DNA from: GCA-002790365 sp964617905
Lineage (GTDB): Bacteria; Bacteroidota; Ignavibacteria; Ignavibacteriales; Ignavibacteriaceae
Assembly (NCBI GenBank): GCA_964617905.1
Contig: CAZTZZ010000002.1
Coordinates: 39,534-103,533, forward strand
Direction: 5' to 3'
Length of the DNA stretch: 64,000 nucleotides
The notes under the pieces: generated by a model
Databases searched by the model: none
What the model was told of the DNA's origin: nothing
Seen by the model: only the letters and a program-made list of their open reading frames with translations
Made by a program: the position numbers and the translations under genes
Part shown: one piece after another, positions 43,934 to 53,039 of the stretch
How positions within the stretch are numbered: position 1 is the first letter of the stretch
Layout of the letters: the number at the start of each line of letters is the position of its first letter

Positions 43934-46000
43934 TTATTTTTTAAAAGCCTGGTTTCTTACCATCTTTTTCATATCAAAAGGCGGTTTGCCACCGCCGAGA
44001 TATTTGTTAAACCAATATAAATGTGCATTGTAATAAAACGGCATCGATTTTATGTAACTCGGCCAGTGTCCGTCATTTTTAAAAATTATTAGCTCTGATG
44101 GAACATTCATCTTTTGTAAATCAGTAAAGAATTCCAAACTCATTGTATAAGGAACTCGAAAATCCTGTTCGCCGCTGATTACCAAACAAGGTGTTTTAAA
44201 ACCGGGGACAAAGTTATTCGGCGACCATTTTTGATAAAGCTCTGATGTCCAGGGTGTTCCTTTCAAATCCCATTCCGGGAACCATAATTCTTCGGTAGCA
44301 CCATACATTGCTGTTAAATCATAAACACCCATCATCGAAACAATTGCTTTGAACCTGTCTGTGTGTCCTTCAAGCCACATCATCATATATCCGCCGTATG
44401 ACCATCCCATTGCACCCATCCTGTCGGAATCTACATATGGAAGATTAGCTAAGGAATCTGTAACAGACATTACATCCTGATAAACCTTACCGCCCCAATC
44501 ACCTGAAATTTCAGCTGTGTAAGCCTGTCCGAATCCTGTTGATCCGTGGGGGTTCGGAAATGCTAAAACATAACCTGCGCCCGGATAAACCTGCCAGTCA
44601 CCTCTGAAAGCATCCGACCACATTCCCTGCGGCCCTCCGTGTACGTTTAAAATAAGCGGATATTTTTTATTCGGATCAAAATTGTGCGGCTTGATTAAAA
44701 ATGTTTGAACTTTTCTGCCCGAAGGTGAATTTATCCATAAAACATCAGCGGGACGAATATCTACTTCGTCTTCAATTTTTTTGTTAAAGAAAGTTAATCT
44801 TTTAAGATTGTTTCCTTCGGAATCAGAACGCCATATTTCCGTCGGTTCATTAATCGATCGGCGGGAAAAATAAAGCCATTTACCACCTGGTGATATTTCA
44901 AAAGAATTAATTGTTTTAACGTCAATAATTTTTGTAATCTTTTTTGATAAAATATCGACTTTAAAAATTGGAGTATGAGTGTTAACATCTCCGGTAAAAT
45001 AAATACTTTTAGAATCCGGCGCCCATCTGAAATCATCTACCCAATTGTCAAAAGGTTCGGTTAATATTGTCTTATCTCCGGTTTTTCTGTTATAGATAAC
45101 CAAAAGAAATCTATCCGATTCATACTTTGGAATTCTCTGCATTCTATAGGCAATATATTTTCCGTCAGGAGAATATAAAGGATCGCCGTCATAAGCTTTG
45201 TTTTTAGAAGTTATATTTTTTGTTGTTTTTCCTTTAACAGACACAACAAACAAATCTTTATTTGTTGTTTCTGCTTCATTTTTATCGTGATTGGAAACGT
45301 AGCAGATTTCTTTTCCGTCCGGGGAGATAGCGTAACCTCTTCCACCCAACGAAAAAACAGGAGCATCAAAATCACCGGGTGTAAAATCTACATTAGCATT
45401 ATCACCATTTAAAAATAGAATATGAGAACGCCTGCCGTCTTTCCAGGTTGTCCAATGCCGGTAAAGTAAACTTTTTGCATAATGAGCTTGAATCGGTCCA
45501 TCTTCCAAATCATCATTTATTTTTTTGTTGCAGTCGTCATCCGCTCCGCATTCAGGAAAAACATCGGTTGAAACTGCATACTGTCCCTTTAACGGAAATG
45601 TAAGGAAATCATTTATTCCTGTGGATAAATCCGTTACCTGTTTTGCTTCTCCACCGTTTACGGGTATTGCCCAAATTTGAACTCCGTTTTTTCTTGTAGA
45701 AAGAAACAAAATATTTTTTTCGTTCTCAGACCAAAAAGGACTAAAATCAGCGGATTTATTATTTGTCATCCTTCTAATATTAGTACCATCAGAGTTCATT
45801 AAATATATCTCCGAATTGCTTTTTCCTTTCTTCAGAAAATATTCGGTTACAGAGAAAGTTAACTGTTTTCCGTCAGGTGAAACCTGGGGCGCACTAACGC
45901 TTTTAATCTTATAAAGATCGGAAATTGAGAAAGCTCTTTTCTGAGCTGAAAGTGTTACACCAAAAAGAATTATTGAAAATATTATTAATAATTTACGCAT
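43934..46000 (-). CDS. S9 family prolyl oligopeptidase-type peptidase
   Basis: Secreted serine peptidase of 688 aa with a signal peptide (LLIIFSIILFGVTLSAQ). A WD40-like beta-propeller (residues about 25-400, repeated SPDGK motifs) is followed by an alpha/beta-hydrolase domain with Ser534 in GWSYGGYMM, the Asp in SGEQDFRVPY and the His in KNDGHWPSY. It resembles acylaminoacyl/dipeptidyl peptidases of Bacteroidota and probably trims peptides in the periplasm. It lacks a T9SS sorting domain, unlike the nearby M1 enzyme. GAGGAGG precedes the start. Confidence 0.9.
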   Translation of the reverse strand: MRKLLIIFSIILFGVTLSAQKRAFSISDLYKIKSVSAPQVSPDGKQLTFSVTEYFLKKGKSNSEIYLMNSDGTNIRRMTNNKSADFSPFWSENEKNILFLSTRKNGVQIWAIPVNGGEAKQVTDLSTGINDFLTFPLKGQYAVSTDVFPECGADDDCNKKINDDLEDGPIQAHYAKSLLYRHWTTWKDGRRSHILFLNGDNANVDFTPGDFDAPVFSLGGRGYAISPDGKEICYVSNHDKNEAETTNKDLFVVSVKGKTTKNITSKNKAYDGDPLYSPDGKYIAYRMQRIPKYESDRFLLVIYNRKTGDKTILTEPFDNWVDDFRWAPDSKSIYFTGDVNTHTPIFKVDILSKKITKIIDVKTINSFEISPGGKWLYFSRRSINEPTEIWRSDSEGNNLKRLTFFNKKIEDEVDIRPADVLWINSPSGRKVQTFLIKPHNFDPNKKYPLILNVHGGPQGMWSDAFRGDWQVYPGAGYVLAFPNPHGSTGFGQAYTAEISGDWGGKVYQDVMSVTDSLANLPYVDSDRMGAMGWSYGGYMMMWLEGHTDRFKAIVSMMGVYDLTAMYGATEELWFPEWDLKGTPWTSELYQKWSPNNFVPGFKTPCLVISGEQDFRVPYTMSLEFFTDLQKMNVPSELIIFKNDGHWPSYIKSMPFYYNAHLYWFNKYLGGGKPPFDMKKMVRNQAFKK

Positions 46001-46078
46001 TTTTCCTCCTCTTCATTAAATATTAACAAATTTACGTTTTAAACTACATGATATTTAAGTGAATATCAGCAAGTCTTC

Positions 46079-46107
46079 TTGACAACCCAAGCGATTTTTT
46101 TTATTTT
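46079..46107 (+). promoter_or_regulatory. candidate greA promoter
   Basis: A perfect TTGACA at 46079-46084 is followed after 17 bases by TATTTT. The predicted start is about 46114, just upstream of the leader hairpin. The weak -10 keeps confidence moderate. Confidence 0.45.
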
Positions 46108-46118
46108 TTAACCCTGTA

Positions 46119-46149
46119 ACCACTGCTATAAAGCGGTGGTAATTTTTTT
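46119..46149 (+). terminator. terminator-like hairpin in the greA leader
   Basis: ACCACTGC and GCGGTGGT pair (8 bp, one G-T) around TATAAA and are followed by AATTTTTTTT. No plus-strand gene lies upstream, so it sits within the greA leader, 31 bases before the ATG. It may attenuate greA or release a short RNA. Confidence 0.6.
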
Positions 46150-46179
46150 TAAAAAAGTCATAAAATAAAGAGTATAAAA

Positions 46180-46656
46180 ATGGCAGATGACAGCTTTGTT
46201 TATTTAACAAAAGAAAGATTGGTCGAACTTGAAAACGAACTGAAAGAATACAAAACAACAGGTAGAAAAGAGATAGCGGCTAAAATAGCAGAAGCAAGGG
46301 CACACGGTGATTTATCGGAGAATGCCGAATACGATGCCGCAAAAGAAGAGCAGGGATTATTTGAGCTTAAAATAAGCAAACTTGAAAACGTACTTTCGCG
46401 TGTTAGAATTATTGATCCCAAAAAATTCCCCAAAAACGAGATACATATTTTGTCAAAGGTTTCAATTAAAAATTTAAAAACAAATAAAATTTTTAATTAC
46501 ACGCTTGTATCTGCAGAAGAAGCCGATTTTCAGACAGGGAAAATCTCTATAACTTCTCCCGTTGGAAGAGGATTGATGGGTGCAAAGTTAGGTCAAAAAA
46601 TAAGTGTAAAAGCACCTGCAGGTATTTTGGAATTTGAAATTTTGTCAATTGAGTAA
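46180..46656 (+). CDS. greA: transcription elongation factor GreA
   Basis: Protein of 158 aa. The N-terminal coiled coil (residues about 8-77, with the acidic tip around HGDLSENAEYDAAKEEQ) enters the polymerase secondary channel to trigger cleavage of backtracked RNA. The C-terminal FKBP-like domain ends SPVGRGLMGAKLGQKISVKAPAGILEFEILSIE. It is the first gene of a long plus-strand run, eight bases before ribD. The leader contains a terminator-like hairpin. Confidence 0.95.
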   Translation: MADDSFVYLTKERLVELENELKEYKTTGRKEIAAKIAEARAHGDLSENAEYDAAKEEQGLFELKISKLENVLSRVRIIDPKKFPKNEIHILSKVSIKNLKTNKIFNYTLVSAEEADFQTGKISITSPVGRGLMGAKLGQKISVKAPAGILEFEILSIE

Positions 46657-46664
46657 AATAAATT

Positions 46665-47753
46665 GTGACGGACGAAGAGTATATAAAATCAGCTCTCAAG
46701 TTAGCAAAAAAGGGAAGCGGATATGTAAGTCCCAATCCTATGGTAGGATGCGTAATTGTAAAGAACGGAAAAATAATTGGCAAAGGATATCATAGAAAAT
46801 ACGGGGAAAATCACGCTGAAATTAACGCAATAAATTCGGCTGAAACAAACATTAAAAATTCCACTGTATATGTTACTTTAGAACCTTGCTCTATTTACGG
46901 CAACACACCTCCCTGTACTGAAAGGTTGATTAAAGAAAAAATAAAAAGAGTAGTAATAGGAACAAAAGACCCCAATCCGCTTGTAAACGGTAAAGGAATT
47001 AAAAAATTAAAAAAAGCTAATATTGATGTAAGTTACGGAGTAAATGAAAAAGAATGCCGTAAATTAAATAAGTTCTTTAATAAATATATTACAAACAAAT
47101 CTCCTTTCATTACATTAAAAGCTGCTGTTACTTTGGACGGGAAAATTGCGGACGCAAAGGGAAATTCAAAATGGATTTCATCAATTGAATCGAGAAAAAT
47201 AGTTCATAAATTAAGAACCGCGCATGATGCCGTAATGGTTGGATATAACACAGTAAAAATTGATAATCCTATTCTAAATGTCAGATTGGTAAATGGAAGA
47301 AATCCAAAGAAGATAATTCTTGATTCGTCTTTAAGGATCAGTACAAAAATGAATATTTTCAGTGGGAGAAATAAAGGCGGTATTTATATTGTTACTTCGA
47401 ATCAAAGTAAAGAAAAAGTAAAAAAAATAAATGAATTGAAAAAGTCAGGAGCCGAAGTTTTATTTGTGAAGAAAGATTCTAAAGGTAAGCTGGATTTAAA
47501 AAGTGTCCTTAAAAAGTTGGCAAAAGAAAAAATATCATCCGTTTTGGTTGAGGGCGGAAGCAGGGTATTTAACTCGTTTATTAAACAGAATTTATTTGAT
47601 GAAATCCTTTTATTTGTCTGTCCTAAAATATTCGGAAAAGGATTATCCTGGGCTGGGAATATTAATAAATTTAAAGAAATGAACTTAGAAATAATAAACA
47701 TCAAAAAAACAGGTGAAGATATTTTAATAAAATTAAAATCAAAGGGGAAATAA
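46665..47753 (+). CDS. ribD: riboflavin biosynthesis protein RibD
   Basis: Bifunctional enzyme of 362 aa. The N-terminal deaminase has the zinc site His50 and Glu52 (ENHAEINA) with Cys75 and Cys84 (PCSIYGNTPPC). The C-terminal reductase (from about 150: ITLKAAVTLDGKIADAKGNSKWIS, VLVEGGSRVFNSF) reduces the pyrimidinone with NADPH. Starts with GTG. The stop and the ribE start share one base. No FMN riboswitch precedes it. Confidence 0.95.
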   Translation: MTDEEYIKSALKLAKKGSGYVSPNPMVGCVIVKNGKIIGKGYHRKYGENHAEINAINSAETNIKNSTVYVTLEPCSIYGNTPPCTERLIKEKIKRVVIGTKDPNPLVNGKGIKKLKKANIDVSYGVNEKECRKLNKFFNKYITNKSPFITLKAAVTLDGKIADAKGNSKWISSIESRKIVHKLRTAHDAVMVGYNTVKIDNPILNVRLVNGRNPKKIILDSSLRISTKMNIFSGRNKGGIYIVTSNQSKEKVKKINELKKSGAEVLFVKKDSKGKLDLKSVLKKLAKEKISSVLVEGGSRVFNSFIKQNLFDEILLFVCPKIFGKGLSWAGNINKFKEMNLEIINIKKTGEDILIKLKSKGK

Positions 47754-48349
47754 TGTTCACGGGACTGATTGAAGAGGTAGGAATTTTAAAATCAAAAAAG
47801 ACGGAAGGTTTGGGAGTAAAATTATACTTTGAAGCCGGAAAAATTTTGGAAGGAATAAAAATTGGCGACAGTATAAGCGTAAACGGTGTTTGCCTTACAA
47901 CCGTGGAATTTGATTCAAGCGGATTTGCTGTTGAAGCAATCGAGGAAACTTTAAAAAAATCTGATTTGGGAGACCTTGAAATAAGAGATAGTGTCAATCT
48001 TGAAAGACCTCTCAAAGCGGATGCAAGATTGGGCGGACATTTTGTTTTGGGTCACGTTGACACAACAGGGAAAGTTGAGAAAATTGAAGAACTTACGAAC
48101 AGTCATTTTATAACGATTTCTTATCCAAAGGAATTTTCAAAATTTCTTATTCCGGTTGGCTCCGTGGCAATTGACGGTGTGAGTATGACCGTTGCGGAGC
48201 TAAACGATGAATCATTCTCTTTAGGAATAATTCCTCATACTTGGGAAGAAACTATATTTTCAAAAAAGAAAATAGGCGACAGGGTAAATCTTGAATTTGA
48301 CGTACTCGGTAAATACATAATTAAGCTAACAGAAGAAAACATTAAATAA
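47753..48349 (+). CDS. ribE: riboflavin synthase alpha chain
   Basis: Protein of 198 aa with two lumazine-binding repeats: MFTGLIEEVG with SISVNGVCLTT, then LGGHFVLGHVDTTGKV with SVAIDGVSMTV. It dismutates two lumazines to riboflavin in a trimer. It follows ribD without a gap. ribA/B and ribH are not in the window. Confidence 0.95.
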   Translation: MFTGLIEEVGILKSKKTEGLGVKLYFEAGKILEGIKIGDSISVNGVCLTTVEFDSSGFAVEAIEETLKKSDLGDLEIRDSVNLERPLKADARLGGHFVLGHVDTTGKVEKIEELTNSHFITISYPKEFSKFLIPVGSVAIDGVSMTVAELNDESFSLGIIPHTWEETIFSKKKIGDRVNLEFDVLGKYIIKLTEENIK

Positions 48350-48360
48350 CAGCCGGCAAT

Positions 48361-49728
48361 TTGAAAAAGATAGAACAAATAGCGTTAAAATTTATAGACA
48401 GCAAAAAGATGATAAATAAAGGTGACAGGGTACTAGTTGCTTTAAGCGGAGGTCCCGACTCAGTTTTTCTTCTTTATCTTTTGGTTAAATACAAAAAAAG
48501 ATTCCGAATAAAAGTTGCTGCTTTACATATCAATCACCGATTGAGAGGTAAGGATTCTAACGAAGATTTAAAATTCTGTGAAAAACTCTGCAAAAAATTA
48601 CAGTTAAAATTTTATTCAAAGAATAAAAATGTGAAATCTTTTGCAGTTAAAAATAAATTATCCCTTGAAGAAGCGGGCAGAAAAATTAGATATACTGAAC
48701 TTCAAAACACAGCACGGAAATTTGGATTTGATAAAATTGCAACTGCTCATAATAGCGGAGACAATACCGAAACAATTCTGCTTAATCTATTTAAAGGCAC
48801 AGGAATAAACGGGATATCCGGTATTCCGGCTAAAAGAGAAAATATTATCCGCCCGATATTGTGTTTGAAAAAAGAAGATATATTAAAATATTTGGATAAT
48901 ATGGATTTGAAATACAGAATTGACAAATCCAATCTTAATGATGATTATGAGAGAAATTATATTCGTAATAAAATTATTCCGCTTATTAAAAACAATATAA
49001 ACCCGAATATTGAAGACAGTATTTTTAAATCCTCGGAAGTTTTTAAGGAGGTTAAAGAATTCATAAAACAAGGAATTGAAAGGAACCATGAAAATTTTGT
49101 TATAACTAAAAAAGATGAAATAAAAATTCTGATAAAAGATAATGTTAAAAAAAATAAAAAACAGCTTAGTTTTACAGTTAAAGATGTTGTCTTAAAACAG
49201 TTTTCTGTAGAGTTAAATTTTAGAAATATCAATGACATTACCGGATTATCTGATAAAAGAATAGGACAAAAGATAAGTCTGCCCGGAGGGATATCAGCAC
49301 AAAAAGAAAGAGGAGCAATATTAATAAGAAAAAATATTATTGAGGAGAATTTTGTCCCGCTAACATTAAAGCCAAACAAAGAAATAAAAATAAAATCTAA
49401 AAAACTGGAAATAAATAAAGTAAAAAATCCTAAAGAAATTCATTTTACAAAAAACAGAAATTTTGAATTTATATCCGGTGATAATATAAAAGGAAATTTT
49501 AAAATTAGAAGATGGAAAGACGGTGATAAATTTTATCCTGTAGGTTTTCATGGAATTAAGAAAATTTCCGATTATCTTACGGAACAAAAAATTCCCAATT
49601 ATAAAAAAAGGGAACAATTAGTACTTACCAACGACAATAAAATTGTATGGGTAATGGGCTTAAGGTTAGACGACAGATTTAAAATATTATCTCACACTAA
49701 AAAGGTTTATGCGATATGCCTAAAATAG
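48361..49728 (+). CDS. tilS: tRNA(Ile)-lysidine synthase TilS
   Basis: Protein of 455 aa that converts the CAU anticodon C34 of tRNA-Ile2 to lysidine. The PP-loop SGGPDS is at residues 29-34. NHRLRGKDSNED, HNSGDNTETILLNLFKGTGINGISGI and NYIRNKIIPLI are TilS motifs. A C-terminal TilS domain ends at IPNYKKREQLVLTNDNKIVWVMGLRLDDRFK. The start is TTG. It overlaps hpt by 13 bases, an arrangement widely conserved as tilS-hpt-ftsH. Confidence 0.94.
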   Translation: MKKIEQIALKFIDSKKMINKGDRVLVALSGGPDSVFLLYLLVKYKKRFRIKVAALHINHRLRGKDSNEDLKFCEKLCKKLQLKFYSKNKNVKSFAVKNKLSLEEAGRKIRYTELQNTARKFGFDKIATAHNSGDNTETILLNLFKGTGINGISGIPAKRENIIRPILCLKKEDILKYLDNMDLKYRIDKSNLNDDYERNYIRNKIIPLIKNNINPNIEDSIFKSSEVFKEVKEFIKQGIERNHENFVITKKDEIKILIKDNVKKNKKQLSFTVKDVVLKQFSVELNFRNINDITGLSDKRIGQKISLPGGISAQKERGAILIRKNIIEENFVPLTLKPNKEIKIKSKKLEINKVKNPKEIHFTKNRNFEFISGDNIKGNFKIRRWKDGDKFYPVGFHGIKKISDYLTEQKIPNYKKREQLVLTNDNKIVWVMGLRLDDRFKILSHTKKVYAICLK

Positions 49729-50279
49729 AAAATGTTGAAAAAGAAAAAATTGTAATAGGTAAGGATGTTTTTGTCCCATATTTATCAGAAGATAAAATTC
49801 AAAAAAGAGTTAGAGAAATGGGAGAAGAAATATCTAAAGATTATAAAGGTAAAACCCCGGTTTTTATTGGTGTACTAAACGGTGCATTTATATTTCTATC
49901 CGATTTAATAAAATACATAACTGCTGATTGTGAAATAGATTTTTTTAAATTATCCAGTTACGGAGATGCTAAAATATCTTCCGGCGAAGTAACAATGTTG
50001 AAAGAACTTAATTGTGATGTAAAAGGCAGAGATATTATTATTGTCGAGGATATTGTAGATTCTGGTTTATCAATAAATTTTATTGAAGAATTAATGCAGC
50101 GCTATAAACCCTCAAGTATGAAGGTTGTATCGCTATTAGTCAAACCCGACAGTCTTAGATATAACGTAAAAATTCATTATATTGGCTTTAATATTCCCAG
50201 TAAGTTTGTTATAGGCTATGGTTTAGATTATGCGCAAAAATACAGGAATTTAAGAGCAATATATACATTGAGTGAATAA
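49716..50279 (+). CDS. hpt: hypoxanthine phosphoribosyltransferase
   Basis: Protein of 187 aa with the PRPP motif IIIVEDIVDSGLSINFI and the N-terminal TPVFIGVLNGAFIFLSDLIKYI. DFFKLSSYG is the flexible loop. It salvages hypoxanthine and guanine to IMP and GMP. It is nested between tilS and ftsH, as in many bacteria. Confidence 0.94.
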   Translation: MPKIENVEKEKIVIGKDVFVPYLSEDKIQKRVREMGEEISKDYKGKTPVFIGVLNGAFIFLSDLIKYITADCEIDFFKLSSYGDAKISSGEVTMLKELNCDVKGRDIIIVEDIVDSGLSINFIEELMQRYKPSSMKVVSLLVKPDSLRYNVKIHYIGFNIPSKFVIGYGLDYAQKYRNLRAIYTLSE

Positions 50280-50315
50280 TATATTAACGAAAACATAAAA
50301 ATTTAAAATATAATT

Positions 50316-52382
50316 ATGGAAGAGAAAAATAATTCAAATAACAAAAAAAAGAATCCATTAAAATTACCTAAAGGTAAAAAGCCAGGAAAGCCCGACGATA
50401 ATTTTGATTGGACTAAAATCATTAAAATGGTTTTTGGCTGGGGTGCAGTTGTTATCGCAGCAGTAATTGTAATGCAGCTTTTTAAAGTCGGAACGGCAAA
50501 TTATGTCGAAATTTCTTACAATCAGTACGAGAGACTTCTTAATACCGATAAGATTATAAAAGCTACAATTACAAAATCTGATATAAACGACTATAATTTC
50601 AAAGCTACATTAAGTTCTGAAGAATCTGTTAAAATTGGAAATAAAAGCTTAAAGGTAAAATATTTTTCTGTTTACATTCCCGAGCCAATTCTGAAAGACC
50701 AAGAATCAATTTGGAGAAACAAAAATATAAAATACTCATTTGAAAAAGATTCAAACGAGTGGATGAACGTTCTACTGGGATTTTTGCCGTGGATATTAAT
50801 AATAGCAGTTTGGATAATAATTATGCGCCGAATGCAGGGACAGGGAGGCGGAACCAAAGGCATATTTTCTTTCGGTAAAAGCAAAGCCAAGCTAATCTCT
50901 CAGACCGGGATTAAGGTTACATTTAAAGATGTTGCAGGAACTGACGAAGCTAAAGTTGAACTTCAAGAAATTATAGAATTTTTAAAAGAACCGAAAAAAT
51001 TCCAAAGACTCGGCGGTAAGATTCCAAGAGGAGTATTGTTATTGGGACCTCCGGGGACGGGTAAAACATTATTAGCACGTGCTGTGGCAGGTGAAGCCGG
51101 TGTTCCGTTCTTTTCTATAAGTGGTGCTGATTTTGTTGAAATGTTTGTAGGAGTCGGGGCAAGCAGGGTAAGGGATTTATTCGAACAAGGAAAGAAAAAT
51201 GCACCCTGCATAATTTTCATAGATGAAATTGATGCAGTGGGAAGACACAGAGGAGCCGGACTTGGAGGCGGACACGACGAAAGAGAACAAACATTAAATC
51301 AGCTGCTTGTTGAAATGGACGGCTTTGAACAGAACAGTGGTGTAATAATAATTGCCGCAACTAACAGACCAGATGTACTTGATCCTGCTTTATTAAGACC
51401 CGGCAGGTTTGACAGGCAAATAGTTGTTGACAGACCTGATGTAAAAGGAAGGGAAGGAATACTAAAAGTACACACACGAAAAATTCCGCTTTCTCCAAAA
51501 GTTGACCTTGAAGTACTTGCAAAAGGTACTCCGGGTTTATCCGGTGCTGATCTTGCAAATTTAGTTAACGAAGCTGCATTATTGGCAGCAAGAAAAAACA
51601 AGAAAAAAGTTGAAATGATAGACTTTGAAGACTCGAAAGATAAAGTGATGATGGGAATGGAAAGAAAGAGTATGATAATTACAGAAGAAGAGAAAAAGAC
51701 AACAGCATATCACGAATGCGGTCATGTATTAGTTGCCCGCAAGTTGCCTGATTCTGACCCTGTACACAAAGTTACAATTATACCAAGAGGCAGAGCGCTT
51801 GGAGTTACAAGCTATTTACCAATAGACGAAAAACATACTTATTCAAAATCTTATTTGGAATCTGTAATAACTTATGCACTTGGCGGAAGAGCCGCAGAGA
51901 AATTAATCTTTGATCACTATACAACAGGTGCCGGTAACGACATTGAAAAAGCAACCGGCATTGCCAGAAAAATGGTTTGTGAGTGGGGAATGAGTGATAA
52001 ATTAGGTCCTTTAAATTACGGCAAAAAAGATGAGGAAATATTTTTAGGCAGAGAAATACAACAACATAAAGACTATAGTGAAAAAACAGCCGAAGAAATA
52101 GACGATGAAGTAAGATCAATTATAAATACTGCAATGAGAAATGCCGAAGCAATATTAAAAGACAATATTGACATTCTTCATAAACTTTCATTGGAATTAC
52201 TCGAAAGAGAAATACTGGACTCCAACGAAATTGATGCTATAATTAATGGAGAGAAACTTCCTCCGGTTGTAGCAGGAGAGGAAAAAGAAGAAAAAAAGGA
52301 AAAGGAAGTTCCCGAACATGTAAAAAAATTAATGGAGACAAGAAAAACAAAAGAACCTTCCACAAAAGATGACAACAATTGA
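50316..52382 (+). CDS. ftsH: ATP-dependent zinc metalloprotease FtsH
   Basis: Membrane AAA protease of 688 aa. Two transmembrane helices (about 34-54 and 149-170) flank a periplasmic domain. The AAA module has Walker A GPPGTGKT (244-251), Walker B IIFIDEIDA and the pore/SRH segments. The zinc protease motif is HECGH (466-470), with Cys where Ala is usual. The C-terminus is lysine- and glutamate-rich. It degrades membrane and short-lived cytosolic proteins. Confidence 0.96.
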   Translation: MEEKNNSNNKKKNPLKLPKGKKPGKPDDNFDWTKIIKMVFGWGAVVIAAVIVMQLFKVGTANYVEISYNQYERLLNTDKIIKATITKSDINDYNFKATLSSEESVKIGNKSLKVKYFSVYIPEPILKDQESIWRNKNIKYSFEKDSNEWMNVLLGFLPWILIIAVWIIIMRRMQGQGGGTKGIFSFGKSKAKLISQTGIKVTFKDVAGTDEAKVELQEIIEFLKEPKKFQRLGGKIPRGVLLLGPPGTGKTLLARAVAGEAGVPFFSISGADFVEMFVGVGASRVRDLFEQGKKNAPCIIFIDEIDAVGRHRGAGLGGGHDEREQTLNQLLVEMDGFEQNSGVIIIAATNRPDVLDPALLRPGRFDRQIVVDRPDVKGREGILKVHTRKIPLSPKVDLEVLAKGTPGLSGADLANLVNEAALLAARKNKKKVEMIDFEDSKDKVMMGMERKSMIITEEEKKTTAYHECGHVLVARKLPDSDPVHKVTIIPRGRALGVTSYLPIDEKHTYSKSYLESVITYALGGRAAEKLIFDHYTTGAGNDIEKATGIARKMVCEWGMSDKLGPLNYGKKDEEIFLGREIQQHKDYSEKTAEEIDDEVRSIINTAMRNAEAILKDNIDILHKLSLELLEREILDSNEIDAIINGEKLPPVVAGEEKEEKKEKEVPEHVKKLMETRKTKEPSTKDDNN

Positions 52383-53037
52383 TAACGGTACAATTAATTA
52401 CAGAGATGAAGTAATTAGAAAACTAATTCATCTCTGTTCTCTTTCAATTCCTATAGCTTATTACTTTATACCTCAAAAAGATGCTTTTTTAATTTTATCT
52501 GTTCTCACAATTATAGTAATTACTATAGACCTTATGCGTTATTTTTCACCCTCAACAGCTAAAATATTTTATTCATTATTCGGATTATTGTTAAGAAAAC
52601 ACGAAAAAGATAATAATAAAAAAGCTTTGAATGGTGCATCTTATGTCTTACTTTCTGCCACTATTTGTGTTTTTCTATTTCCTAAAATATTTTTTGTTAC
52701 TGCTTTTAGTATACTTATTATAAGCGATTCAATGGCAGCACTGGTCGGCAGAAAATTTGGAAAACATAAGTTTCTTAGGAAAAGTTTTGAGGGAACTTTC
52801 GCTTTTTTTATAAGTGCAATTATTGTTGTTGTAATAACACCAAAGATAACCGGTGATTTTTATGAATATATTATCGGTTTTTTTGCTGCATTTGTAGGAG
52901 CTATTGTTGAAAATATTTCATACGGATGGATAGACGATAATTTGTCAATCCCTATTACTGTAGGATTTATAATGTGGATTATGTATACTATATTTCTACC
53001 GAATGTTACTCTTATTTTGCCAAATGTACCGAGGTAA
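52369..53037 (+). CDS. SEC59/DGK1/VTE5-type CTP-dependent lipid kinase-like protein
   Basis: Integral membrane protein of 222 aa with about six helices. The conserved parts RKLIHLCSLSIPIAYYF and SDSMAALVGRKFGKHKFLRKSFEGTFAF match the dolichol-kinase/diacylglycerol-kinase/phytol-kinase family, also seen annotated as phosphatidate cytidylyltransferase in bacteria. It probably phosphorylates a prenol or diacylglycerol; the substrate is unknown. It overlaps ftsH by 14 bases and is followed after two bases by the DUF4837 gene. Confidence 0.75.
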   Translation: MTTIDNGTINYRDEVIRKLIHLCSLSIPIAYYFIPQKDAFLILSVLTIIVITIDLMRYFSPSTAKIFYSLFGLLLRKHEKDNNKKALNGASYVLLSATICVFLFPKIFFVTAFSILIISDSMAALVGRKFGKHKFLRKSFEGTFAFFISAIIVVVITPKITGDFYEYIIGFFAAFVGAIVENISYGWIDDNLSIPITVGFIMWIMYTIFLPNVTLILPNVPR

Positions 53038-53039
53038 TA

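Noticed and set aside
52974..53039. Longer start for the DUF4837 gene
   Set aside because: Would put 22 residues before the lipoprotein signal and overlap the previous gene; ATG 53040 fits.
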